Assembly: GCF_047948215.1 (NCBI RefSeq) | Contig: NC_134460.1 | Span: 150,158,049-150,222,048 of the forward strand | Direction: 5' to 3' | Origin: Lycorma delicatula | Taxonomy: Eukaryota > Arthropoda > Insecta > Hemiptera > Fulgoridae | DNA: 64,000 nucleotides | Part shown: piece by piece, positions 1 to 12,439 of the stretch | Layout: each line of letters opens with the position of its first letter | Position numbering within the stretch: position 1 is the stretch's first letter | Position numbers and translations under genes: made by a program | Notes under the pieces: model-generated | What the model saw: the letters and a program-made list of their open reading frames with translations, nothing else | What the model was told of the DNA's origin: nothing | Database searches by the model: none

Positions 1-1190
1 GTATAAATTAAAGTTTTAGTCTGTATAATTTATTAACTTGACGTATTTATTTATGTAGCGTAAAAAATATCACGGTGTTGATCGAATCAAAATGCACGTA
101 TGTTGGTATTTTATTTGTTTATGCATCTTATACGATATTAAAGCGAATGATTGTTATTGAATGGAGAAAGGATAAAAAAAAAAAGATGAAATTAAAAAAA
201 AGTGTGAATGAATTAGAATAAAATAAAATAGTAATAATAAAAAAGAATGAAATAAAGATTTGTAGATATGAAAGGTAGTTAAATAATGTATAGTAAAAAG
301 ATACATCTTTAGCGGTTTTTTTTTTGTTTGTGTCCCTTTTATTTGTTACTTCGTATTCCTCCTAACTCTTTCTCTTTATCCGTCTGATTAATGTGATTTG
401 TCAGGCGTCAACTAAAAGGTTTTAATATATTCTTCTTGTAGCTTATTACTACTAATCGCCGAAACCAATTTAAAATAAATAACAATCCGTCCATCCATCC
501 CTTGTAAATGCACATACAATGATGATCGTTGTTAAAACCTTTTCATTCATTCATTATACATTTAATAATAGTCATTGTCTGTTATTATTTTGTATATTAA
601 TTTATCATTATATAGGGTACATAGTTTGTGTATATATAAAACTAAAGATATATCGGCAGGTTTTTTTTAATTTTATTATTTTTTAGTAGTTACACGTACA
701 TTTTTTTATTGTGTAATTGAAAGCTTGAGGCTATTTTTTTAAAGTTGTGTAACAGGTACGCGGGTAATAATAATAATAATAATAATAATAATTTACAATT
801 AAATACCGTTTCTTCATTTTTATATCACAAATTAAATCCCCTCACTAATAAAGTTACGTATTTAATATTGGTCCACCTGTTACCTAAAATTTATGAAAAG
901 AACCTAAAACTGTATTACGTAAAATCTGTTGCGAGAAGGTACTGTTATTCGAAATGTGCAAAATAAGTAAAATGAGTATTACATACGTAGTCATTCCTCA
1001 CTTTTTTTTGAATACTTGTGTAATATTCTTTTAATTGATGAATTATATTTTGGCGGCAATATACAGCGTTATCATAAAAGAATGGTTTTGAACATGGCTT
1101 AAATTAAAACAGAATTACTTACTTAAGTTTATGATTTTTTATTTTTAAAATTTGTCGTCTGAAAAATTTTTTACATAATTAATAAATTTC
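1..1190. other. AT-rich sequence without recognisable gene
   Basis: I see no coding similarity, RNA gene or clear mobile element here. The sequence is simple AT-rich DNA with short A and T runs and one trinucleotide microsatellite. Confidence 0.6.
765..793. repeat. (AAT)n microsatellite
   Basis: About nine uninterrupted AAT units. A short open frame crossing it reads the repeat as a run of Asn and is not a gene. Confidence 0.9.
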
Positions 1191-1194
1191 AATA

Positions 1195-1960
1195 TTTGCG
1201 CCCTTAGTCGCTCAACAAATGTCCAAACGATACTCAAATTCTCTCCAAACATTAGTTAACAATTCTTCGTTAACGGTTGTCATTGCTTCATTAATCCTGT
1301 TTTTTAAGCGGTTTAGGTCGGGAATTTATTTGTGTATAAACAACGCTTTTGATGTTACCCCACAAGAAAAAATCGCAAGGTGTCAGGTCTGGACTCCTTG
1401 GAGGCCAAAGTATGGTCCCTTGCCGGCCTATCCATCGATCTCCAAATTTTTCGTTTAAAGCGTCCGTGACCGATGCATTGAAGTGCGGGGGAGCACCATC
1501 TTGTTGGAAATGAAGTCGATGAATGTTTTCGAGCTCATCCGGCTGAGGAAAGCAATAATCGGTTAACATGTCAAGATATACAACACCATTTATTGTTTTT
1601 TCAGCAAAGAAGAAAGGCCCTATTACACGATTTTTCATCACACCACACCAGACATTAACTTTAGGCGAATCCCGTTGTTTCTCAACAATTGCGTGCGGGT
1701 TTTCAGAGCCCCATATTCGTGAATTGTGTCTGTTAACGCATCCATTCATATGGAATGCAGCTTTGTTTGTAAAATTTATATCATCTAAAAATGATTCGTT
1801 TTCACTTATTCTGTCCGACATTTCAACAGCGAAATTGTAACGTTTTACACCATCATCGGGTTTCAATTCCTGTAGTATCTGGATTTTATAAGCCTGTAAT
1901 TTTAGTTGATTTTGGAATACCTAATTCGACGCTTCGAATTTGTTAGATCAAAAAAGATAA
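1195..1960 (-). pseudogene. Decayed mariner-like (DD41D-type) transposase
   Basis: The minus strand encodes a degraded cut-and-paste transposase of the Tc1/mariner superfamily. The longest open part (1291-1866) carries QQDGAPPH followed by SPDLTPCDFFLWG, with 41 residues between the two catalytic Asp. The first catalytic position, normally TDEA, reads TNKA (FTNKAAFH), so Asp is replaced by Asn. The reading frame continues N-terminally to about 1925 (KLQAYKIQILQEL), but the helix-turn-helix is cut: LGIPKST runs almost directly into KLQAYKIQ, missing roughly ten residues. C-terminally the frame shifts near 1310-1320, after which NEAMTTVNEELLTNVW is readable up to a TGA stop near 1220. No terminal inverted repeats were identified, so element borders are uncertain. 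It is not expected to encode an active enzyme. Confidence 0.85.
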
Positions 1961-3918
1961 ATAAAAAAAGTAGTTTCGGTGATTTAACGTTGTTCCCGCA
2001 GGCGGGAAAAATCACGAAATATAAATTTAGTCAGAAAAAATCAGGAATTGCAAAAAAATTTCAGAGAATCGTATTTTTTGTACCGAATTAAGATTACGTT
2101 ATTAATAAAGTATTTTTTAAATAATGCCAAAACGCGTTTGATTTACAATGTTCGATGTTGCCGACATCGGGAAGTGGCTACTCCAGCGGCCATTAACGTG
2201 ATCTGTTCTTACATCGCCTAATTATTCTTTCATATTAAAGGAGGAATATTCAAAATTGTAATTAATCTTTTCACCGGTGAAATTTTAACAAAAGTTACCG
2301 TTGTAAAATTTAAAGGTTGTTAAGTGTTTTCTTGGAATTTCTCAGTCGAATGACCGGTGACTAAATATAAACTTACACCCGGAATTCATTCAGTCGAGAA
2401 GAGGTAGAGATGTGTATCTCGCTTGTGATGCGTGTAAAAAATTTTTTGAAGCGGGTAATACAGGCCGAAAAGCAATGATTTAGCACAGTAAAGAGGCTGA
2501 ATGAAATAATTAAGATAAGGAATTCTCAAAAATTTGTTATTCCTTCACTGAAAAATTTGTTATTTCCCAGCGGTACGTCGGCTGGGTAGAGTAGAACTTT
2601 GATCGACAGTTGTGAGAACTTTGTGCATTTCAGCTCCAAATGATGCGTTTAAATCCTCGACTTCATTTACGCAAAATGACATCACAATTACTTCTTTTTT
2701 TATAAAGACGATGTTTTTAAGGCGGAGTTTATGCGGTTTCTCGATGGTAAACAAAATAAATTATCCTTAAGTTTATGCGAGACGTCGGTGCTACTTTTAA
2801 AATAATCTTTCCTGATAGTTGAATAGCGTCAAAATTCCAGCTTGGAGCTACTAAATGCTCTTACGTCGTTAATCGTGGTCTTACACCCGTACTTTCTGCA
2901 AATTCGTTAGAATCATAACGTTTAAATGTTAACATTGTTAGTAACGTTTGTTTTCTGTACAAAATAAGGTCTTCTGTTGTAATTTTCTTATCTGTAACAC
3001 TTTTAATCACAGTGATTCCTTGTTAAATTGAAAGCTGTGTTTCTTAGCATTTTTCTGCAAACCTAGTTATTAAGTGTTGTTTTTTGTATACTTTGCAGAA
3101 TAATGGAGGCTTCTTTTTGTAAAAAAAAATTTAGCAACCTTAGTTACGAGCCACTTATTTTTAAAAATTGCTTTGTTAGTTTTTATTTCTTATCTGTGTT
3201 ACTTTTAGTTACCGTGATGTTCATTTTTATGCAAGAAACTTATTAAAGATTGTGTTTTTTTTTGCTTTAATTTGTTATGTAATTTACTGAAAAAACTTTT
3301 TCAAAAAAAATAGCCTAATTTTAAATGTAAATTGTCAGAAATATCCTTAAAAAGTTAACTTTAAAAATGAGAGTAATAATAAATAATAAAAAAAGGCTTG
3401 ATGGTAGCGCAGTATCTATGAGGATGGCGGAGGCTGAAAGAAATAAAATAACAATATATTTTGCGTAGTAAACAGCAATAGCATAACATTAAGAGAGTCA
3501 GGAAATTTTTACTAAATTGGTCAGGAAAAACAAATCTTAAAATTCGGTGGGAACCCTGTTAAAAATGTCCCTTGAGTCCTGTGTAGAAATTTGTTTATAT
3601 CGATTTAATGTATATTAAGAGTTTCCAGGATATATTTAGATTACAAAAACTACTTTTTACGTTTTGTATATATTTTTTTAAAATAGTTTCCTTGAGCAGT
3701 TACATACTTTTTAAGCTTTTAGAATAATTACATAAAATTCATATTTAGAAACTTTCTTCAGGTTTTGTTGTGATGATGTTCTTGTATCGATTTTATTTTT
3801 AGAGCATTATTTTAAGCGATGTAAAAGATAAAAAGTCAACAACATATCGAGAAAATACGGTTTTACGCTGTGGAAAGTATTCCTTGATCAGTACAATCTA
3901 TATAAAAGTATTGAAAAA

Positions 3919-3969
<51 letters not shown>

Positions 3970-5938
3970 TGTGAAGAATATTGCGGCCCTTCATATTTGT
4001 ATTCTACATTTTGACACTATATATTTTCTTCCTCATGTCAAACACATTCGGTGTTTTATCACGTATTGGGATTGGGTTAGACGGTGACATCTGATTCCCA
4101 CAAAATTATCGAAAGTAATACGGCTTTTGTATAAATCGTTGTCCCACTCCTTGATTCGTGTTCGTATTTTCACCGTACGTATTTTTGCAAGCCCACATTA
4201 TTTTCTCTGACGGCACTTTTTAATGCAAAATAAGAAATTTACTTAAGTTCGTTGTTCCTTGATTCCGATGTTGTTAGACGTATACAGTTAGAAAAAAATC
4301 AAAGCTCTTTCGCTTTTCCTGGGAAGAAATCAAGCGCACAGTCAATTTATGAATATTAGTAAGTTAATAAGATCGATTGTCAACGGTGTTTTTTCTTTAC
4401 TGACCTGCAGTATGCGTTCATAATTTTTATTTTAATATTTAAATTGTAGGAGTGTAGAATTTCTTCCGAAATTGATACATCGGTCCGCGACTTTTTTAAA
4501 ATTTACCTCAAATATAAGCAATAAAATTATTTGTTTTTCAGGTATTTTGCGTAGGATTTAGCATTCCGGGAAAAAGTAATGACAAATTACCCGCTCGGTT
4601 AGAAAGTTTAATCGAATAAAAAAAAAAACAATTATCCGTAAACTGGCCCTTGACCTTTGTATATCGATTATAATTAAGAGACTGTCCTATAGTTGCGGGA
4701 AATTTTTATTACATTTTCCAGTTTATTTTTATTTTTATTTGATTTAACGAGAGAACGAAGCGACTCACGGAACGAAAGGATTTGTAAATTATATATTTAA
4801 ATCTCATCAAAGCGGTAACATTTTTTTTAAATTCTGTTTTGGAATTTGACATTTTAAAGAAATTGTAGTAATTTTGCAAAAACTGATTGCATATTCTATT
4901 AACGTGTGCGAAAGTATTGAGTTGCAGAACAAATAAACATTTGAAATTTTATCAAAATTGTACGAACTGGTTTTTTAAGAAATTCAGCTGTGAAATTTTG
5001 CAAAAATACGTAGAAAAAAAATTAAAAAATTACGTAGAAGTACAATTTTTACTTTTTTATTATTACATAACGCGCCCTTATTATTAATATCCCGCTTTGC
5101 TTCTAGATTACAAGATGGCGGCATCAATCAGAAGGTAGCGTCCCATGATGTTTTCCTGATCAACCTATCTGACGCAGCAAGATCTATCAAACGGAATGCT
5201 GAATATTTTTGTCCGGCCGATTTGTCGAATTTTTTCTTTTAACTGATGATTAATACCGCCGTCTTTAGTCGTGTTTTCTTTTTATTTTATCAATATCATC
5301 GTCGACCAAACGATTTCTATTTATAGTATTTTATACCATTTTACGTAATTTAAGTGTCATTATTGAGCTATTTATAATGGAAGTCGTCGATTACGAGTAT
5401 ATTGATTTGTGATTAAGCAGATAATATACCATCATGCTTGCATACATTTCAACAGTTTCAAAAGGGTACTGAACTTACAACACTGGTTTTTGAAAGATGC
5501 CTTTTGTTTCAAGCAAACAATTTTCAGACTATAATTATTTCTGAAGAAGGATAGGTAAGCCGATTTATTTTTTCTTTTGTAATACGATTTCTAAAAAATC
5601 CGTGAATTTCCAAAATATTTTGCTTATATCCTCTCTCAAATTCTTGGAAGAGTACTCATTGAAATTTGATTTTATTTTTATGCTTTTCAACATTCATACA
5701 GCGCTGCATAGATATTGCGGCAGACATTTTCCAATCTGAAAACCTGTAAAGTGTTTTACGGTTTGTCTCTTAAAGAAATCGACCTTAGCGTTGAATTTTA
5801 ACGTCTGGGTTTGCGGTAAACCGGAGTGTTTGCTGGCTTTTCAAGTTTTGAAATTTTATTTTGTTATTAAAACGCTAATTGAACGCTGAACGTTAGACGT
5901 TTGACCCGTTTTCGCTGGACGAAGACTCGATCAATGCT
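1961..5938. other. AT-rich sequence without recognisable gene
   Basis: No gene or element with recognisable coding similarity is visible. A somewhat more complex patch at 2130-2480 and another at 5085-5230 could be old repeats, but I could not match them to anything else in the window. Confidence 0.55.
3922..3967. repeat. Poly(T) tract, about 46 bases
   Basis: An uninterrupted run of T. It could be the poly(A) tail of a minus-strand retroposon, but no SINE or LINE body is recognisable beside it, and it may be a simple homopolymer expansion. Confidence 0.9.
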
Positions 5939-6109
5939 AACTGTGATTAATCTCGGCCTTTCACCCGAAGGTCCCGGGTTCGAATCCCGGTCAGGCATGG
6001 CATTTTTTACACACGCTACAAATCATTCATCTCATCCTCTGTACAGTAATGCTTAACTGCGGCCCCGGAGGTTAAACAAAAACAAAAAAAAAAAAAAACT
6101 GTGATTAAT
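5939..6109 (+). mobile_element. 5'-truncated tRNA-Glu-like SINE with 13-bp target-site duplications
   Basis: A 145-bp body (5952-6096) is bracketed by the perfect direct repeat aactgtgattaat at 5939-5951 and 6097-6109. The body starts with the 3' half of a tRNA: a possible anticodon loop CTTTCAC (TTC anticodon, as in tRNA-Glu), then the T arm GGTTCGAATCC, which is also a pol III B box. A non-tRNA stretch and an A-rich tail (aaacaaaaacaaaaaaa...) follow. The missing 5' half with the A box shows truncation. This is LINE-mediated retroposition by structure. It is not a functional tRNA gene because the acceptor and D arms are absent. Confidence 0.9.
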
Positions 6110-9033
6110 GAACAGTATATTATATAAATTATTTGCATTGAATTTTATGAGGCTGTGTAATACTATTTTTACTTTTCGGTGATGCATCATAAGCCGTAAC
6201 AATTTAATTTTATGGTATGATAAAGAAAAACAACACCTGTTCAAATCGTTTTGTGTAATTTTTCGTTTATGTATGTTCTACTTACTTGGAATAAATGAAA
6301 TTTCATCCGTAATTAATGTAATCTTCAAAATCGATCCATTTGGTAAATAGTATGACTTGAAAATTGAAAAAAATATATATACATATTTTCTAAAACGTGC
6401 TTTACTTAACTAAAAAAAAATAAATTACCAATTCTTGCTAATTTTGTTTTCAAAAAAATAATTAAAAAAAAATTACTTTAAAGAAAATTAGTTCAAAAAA
6501 ATGTTCTTTTTATGCATGAGTAGAAAGAAAAACACGGAGCATGTTCTAATTATAAAGTCGTATGTGAGACACCCCTCACGCTTTTCTTTTAATCATTCTC
6601 AAATATAACATTTAAAAAATAATTCTCTTGAAAACAAAAATTAATAGTAATTGTTCTTTTTGTTTTTGTTATCCATGGATTTTTCTTTAAAGAAAACTTG
6701 TTTAAAAAAAAAATGTAAAAATAAAATTCTATTTATTTCCTCCACAAAACTGAATTGTTTGAAATCATATTTGAATAAATTAAATTTTCTTAAATTATGT
6801 AATCTCTTCATAAAGTGTTAATTTTATCTTTTTTTTGTGTAAGTATTTAAACTGATAAGTAAGTTTTTACTTTTGGTTGTTTTAATGCTTTAGTAAACAA
6901 AAAAAAAATATTTGAACCAGTTTTATTTTATATTATAATCTGGAGGATTAGTTTCCAATATTATCCTTTCCCGTAAAAAAGATTGTGCTGGTTTGTTTGT
7001 TGGTTTGATGTACGCGCTCACATTTTTACTGTTCAAGGAAGTATTGTAATCGAAAAAAAATTTACACTAGTTATATTAAAATCCGCTTCAATAGCCACCT
7101 TAATTAGTCGTACTTAATCGACGGTCAAAATCAGTCGCATCGATAGCTACATCTTATTTTTCCTTCCTCAAGTTGTTCCCCTTGTATGCCGTCGGAAAAT
7201 GAGTTTAATTAAGTATAAAAGATTTGAGGACAAGGTTGAGCCATTTTGAGTTATAGAAAAGCATTTAACAAAAATTTTGTTTCGTAAAAATTCCGCTTCA
7301 ATGTCATTACCATTTTTGCTAATTTGATAGAAAATTTCACGTAGAAATTTTGCGCCATTCTATTTTTCGTTTTGTTTTGTTATTTATTCTAATAAACTTC
7401 TATAGAATCATATTTTACATAAATAAAAAAAATCTCACAATTAAAAAAAAGGACTATACAAGATATTGTGTGTTGTTATAGAATATAACACGAGTTAATA
7501 AGAATTGTTAATTTTATTTAAGGTTATTTAAATTTATTCAGTTAATCTTAACTAATTGTGATTTCTACAGTATGTCTGAAAATTTGTTTGCATATGCTTT
7601 TACATACTTAATTACAATATACAAGCTAATCCATAATTTGCAATTTATTTCCTTTATATGTCTAATCCGTGTACCGTAGCCTAAGATTTAGTAGGAATTT
7701 GTATTTTAATTTTCATCTTAGAATGAAATATATGTTTGTATTTCCCGTTTGTACATAAGTAATTTAAACAATTTTTTATACACTCGGCATGTCAGATTTA
7801 CTCGTTGGCTATTTGCCATTGCAACCGATTGCGGGTAATGATAAAATCTATTACTAGAATTTAAAATAAATGGACAAGTTTTTTTTTAAATTTTATTTGA
7901 ATTGTAATTAGATATGGAACGGCTTAGTAATTGGCTTGATAATAATTGTGTAGTTATGGATTTGATTTTGTTCATTTATGGTATTTCAGTGTAAATTATA
8001 TGAATAATTGATCGCATGAACCGGTTAAAAAATACGTGTATGGCAGGTTGTTTTTATTTAATTAATTTTTCCAGTCGATAGTCATATATAAAGTTTTAAT
8101 ATGTTTGAAACACCTATTATTCAATATTTATATATTGATGATATGGCCTGAAAATAATCCGTCAAAATATAATGATTTTTAAAGAATTACTATATGTAAA
8201 CGCGTGTGAGATGTGAGGCACGGGTGGTTTCTGTAGCAATTTCAAGAGAAATTTACACAGTGTATATAAAGTACCTCTTTTTTAACAGAAGCACCGTTTT
8301 GCCACTGGATTTTGTTAATTCATCCATTTTATACCCATTAAAGTTACTTTTAATACGCGAAAATCTTTGCAATCATCGGGCCTTAAGTCCATCCTCTTCA
8401 AAAATGTTCTTTTGAAACTAAGTCGCATTTTCATATTTCATATTCTTTTTCAGACATGGCTGGAATTCTTTCCTTTTTACATAAAATGATAAGGGATGTT
8501 GTCTAAGACAATACTCGAATTATCTTCCAGATGAGATAACACATCGCAAAACCGTTTCTCAATAAATAAAATTCGCATACCTTTTTACGAATCTTATTTT
8601 TATCGAAATAATCAACTTTTTCTGTAATTGACCTGCGGGGTTTTGTTTTTTTTAGAAAACGTTATTCTTTAGTAGATTCGTACTCGCATTGTACACTGAA
8701 GCAGCACAACTTCTATCTACGTTAGCAGTATATTAACGCATCCGAAATCAACCCCATCGGAGTACTGTGTAATTCGCTTTTGTGACCGTTTAAAATGTGT
8801 TTTTCCATACGAGTTAAGGACTTTTTACGCGGTCTTTTTTTCGGAGGGGATATCAGTAATCGTGCACTATTATCAGTTGAATTCGTATCAGTCGCGATGT
8901 AAAATAACGGTATAACTTAAGTCGTAGAGACAGAAGTATAAGAATACACTTCACTCACGTTCCAGAAAACTAAAAAAGAAATGCATTATATTAACTTTAA
9001 ATAACTAAAGAGTAAATAAATAGCAGAAACACA
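6110..9033. other. AT-rich sequence without recognisable gene
   Basis: No coding similarity or repeat copy was recognised. Short open frames here have no known motifs. Confidence 0.55.
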
Positions 9034-9264
9034 AATATTGAACACGAAAACAAAGGAGTGATGGTATGAAAAGATCGAGGGTTTTAATAGAACCGAGAAG
9101 ACATATCATTATATAAACTTTTGATTACGATAACTACTGTATGATAAATTAATTGCACGGCGACTAATGATTATAGTGTTTTATGTAGATATGGCCGCGT
9201 TGTGAATCGGCACTGATACACGGGATGTGACTCAGCAGAATCATACGAAATCACTAACCCAAAC
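9034..9264 (+). repeat. Dispersed repeat, copy 1 (inverted copy at 39305-39541)
   Basis: This stretch matches the reverse complement of 39305-39541 over about 230 bp. Shared blocks include attgaacacga, tatgaaaagatc, acaaattaatt and ggccgcgttgtgaatcggca. It has no coding content and no identified terminal repeats, so its class is unknown. Confidence 0.8.
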
Positions 9265-12159
9265 CCAATGTTTGTTTATTCGTCACTCTATAAGCTAACT
9301 GAATTCAGTACAGACATTTTTAAACATATCTTGTTTGTTTGAAAATCATTAGTTTGACGTGTAAAATAGTAGATTTATGTAACTTTTGAAAATTAAAAAA
9401 AATAAAATAATTAATGAACTGAGTTTTAAGGACTGGATCGGGCGATTTAATTTTTTTTTTATATGTATGTGACAATTTACGTGATTTTATTTTCTATGTG
9501 TAGCGAGACAAAAACAAAAAAAAAGAAGAAAATAAAAGAAACTATAATAAATAATTTATCGTTTTTATTCGTTATCCTTTTTTCGAAGTTTCCTATTAAT
9601 AGGTAAAAATTTGGATTAATCTATTCGAAAAAGTTAATTTTGAAAAAAATTAATTACTACATTTGAAAATATTTAGTAAATCGATTATGAGATTTGTCTC
9701 GGGTACAGAATCATATTTTTGTTTCGTTCTTGTTTATTTGGTAATAATTGCACTCGAGTAAGGTGTATTCTTGGAAAAAATTAAAAACTATTTTTTTAAT
9801 TTTTGTATAGGTAAGAAAAAATAATAAAAATGTTTGTTCAAAAAGAAGTGTTTCAAATTGGATTAACTAGAAAGTTTTTCCGATTAATTTTGATTATTAT
9901 AATTCTCGGTTATCTATTTAGTTTAATTACGATTCTTTTTGTATTATTAATACGCGTCAGAGATTTAAAATCATATTCAATTTTCGTGTGTTATTTACGA
10001 CATAAATATTATCTTTGGAGAATGAAATTTTAACAATAATCTAAATTAATTATCGGGTCTAGTGAAAAAATTGTTACGGTCATCGAACCTAGCTTGCGGT
10101 ATACTAATTTATCAGCTACATATATAACGCAAAAAAACAAGTCTGGAGTTCATATTTTAAAATAACTGTTAACATTGTTTCACTATTAATAAATCACTTA
10201 TTAATGTCGCATGTCAATTTTTATTGTTATAAGATGTAGTATTTAGGGTAATTGTTTTTGTCTTTTAACGTTTCATATCTGATTAATAGTAAATTAAAAT
10301 AATTAATTATATTACGTTATGTGTCGGCAATTAATTTTTTAGTACTGAAACTTTTATCACAAAATAATGCACCCTGAATTTTTTTTATAAGATAATAGTA
10401 AAACGAACTATTTCGTTAAAAATATTTTATGTTTTAAATAACAGCCGTAAATAAATTAATTTTTCCACGATTTTGTTAGCTTTTAATAATTTATGTTTTA
10501 TTACGTATTAAGAAAACAACTAAGTAGTCATTAAAAATTAACATTATAATTTCTTTGTAATTTAAATTAGTGTTAGAAATAAAAGTGAGTATTCTTTAGA
10601 TTGTAGTAGAATAAATATTTTTTCATTTACTTCTTTGATACTGATTAAAAAATAACAATGATTTTTTTTTTAATCGATTAGAAAGTATTTTTAAATGCTA
10701 ACAATACATTTCTTTAAATAATGAGCTTTTCTGAAAGTTTATTAAAATAAAATAATAAAAAACATACTTTACCGTTTACTAAAATTTAAAAATCTGTAAT
10801 TATTAGAAGTCCTTTTCGATAATCTAGCGTTTCGATCATCAATAATAATTCGGAAATCAATAATAATTAACGCTTGCGTAAACAAACCTGTTTACTTGTA
10901 TTTATAAGTAAAATAATATCACTGCGTAAAAGTTCAAGTCGATAGAAAAAATATTAGATTGAAATGATGAATATACCCTCTGAACTCCTGACGGACCGAC
11001 ATCAGTCAGTCCAAATCGACTCCCGACTGTCCTGTGCGTGTCTATACTATAGACACACGTCTATAGTACAAGGTTAAAGATAGATGTTAAGAAAGACTGA
11101 TACCAAAAGCTTCAAACCACAGAAATATCTCTTACCTGAGCGTAATTAAGAATACAAACTTTAATTGATCTTTTAATAGGAGAAAAATTTTACAGAAATA
11201 GAGCAATATTCTAAATTAAAATAAATAAAAAAATATTTATATATAATACATTAGTTACTATTAGTAATAAATATAAAAATAAGTTAAGTAATAAAGTAGT
11301 TAAGTAAAAGGTAGTAGTAATAAAAAAAGTTAATTTTTTTATTATTACTATTATTAATGAAATTTTCAAATTAATTAGCTTTTATTACAGAGATTAAAAA
11401 AAGGTTATTCGTCCGTGTATACATAAAAGAATATTAAAAATTAATTTAGTTTGTAACGAGTTTAATTTATTATTATTCTAGGTTACAAGCATTACGGACC
11501 TTAACTCAGTTTTTTACTGATCGTTACGATACGAAAATAATAAGAATTCGTTCTGACTGTGTAAAAAAATTTTAAAGATAAGAAAATTTATTCTAGTTTC
11601 GTTAATTTTCCCGTGTGTGTTGTACATTCAATTATTAGTTATAATAATTATTGTATTGTTTGGTCGGCATAAAACCTGGAATGGATTTCGTGAAAATCTA
11701 AAAACTTACGGGTAATATAAAAAAGCTGACAACTCAAGTGTAGGACTTTCCCGTCACACGGCTAAAGCCGCGTTCCACACACATCTTAGTTTAAAATATT
11801 TTTCATATTATTTAAATGTAATTTTTTTTCGTTTATTTAATTAAATGATTCTAACTAAAGCGCGCGCGCATACCGTATTTAATACGCGCGGGGGTGGCGG
11901 TACTAGCGGCGATGTTCGGCACTGACTAAACTAATGTAATTCCACAACTTACATAGAATAAATTTCGCTTGTTCGGTCGGCAGAAGCGTCTAGCCGCGAG
12001 ACTTTAACTTACCAGGTACCGAGTCAATCAGGCGATGGAGTACGAGACCCAGCCAGACCTAGTTATTTTTTTACACTTTAACTATTATTCATTTATTTAA
12101 TTCTGCCGCTCGTCTGTGACTTCATAACATATCAGACAACAACAGCATTTTCGGGGTGG
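9265..12159. other. AT-rich sequence with one GC-richer patch, no gene recognised
   Basis: Most of the stretch is featureless. A perfect 9-bp inverted repeat gtgtctata/tatagacac with a one-base centre lies at 11038-11056. A GC-richer patch at about 11755-12060 holds a CG dinucleotide run and no convincing open frame. Confidence 0.55.
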
Positions 12160-12363
12160 GAACGCGATTTTGCAAATATTGTTATTTTATAATCGTTAAC
12201 AAATGTACCTAAGAAAAATATGACCTTAATTAGGCGAAATCTCAAGATACTGAGGGTGACCTTGCTGTAGATCCTCACCCCCTTGACCTTTTAAACTGAA
12301 AATTTAATGCCATCAGTGCCCCGTACATAGAATCTGACCAATTTGGTCAAAATCTTGTGATTT
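12160..12363 (+). repeat. Dispersed repeat, copy 1 (inverted copy at 34730-34975)
   Basis: Homologous to the reverse complement of 34730-34975. Shared blocks include gttaacaaat, tactgagggtgaccttg and aaaatttaatg. It lies immediately 5' of the decayed Tc1-like transposase at 12440 and could be the 5' end of that element, but this is inference. Confidence 0.75.
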
Positions 12364-12439
12364 CGTTAATAAACTTATAAAAGTAGCGGTATGGATTTAA
12401 TCCTAAGAAAAGAAGCAAGATAACACTGGATGTATATAC

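Noticed and set aside
1568..1840. 90-codon plus-strand frame
   Set aside because: Antisense shadow of the mariner-like transposase.
3884..4087. 67-codon frame with a poly-Phe run
   Set aside because: The Phe run is the translated poly(T) tract; no other coding signal.
5952..6000. Possible tRNA-Glu gene
   Set aside because: Only the 3' half of a tRNA is present (no D arm, no acceptor 5' strand), and it is followed by an A-rich tail inside a 13-bp target duplication, so it is a SINE.
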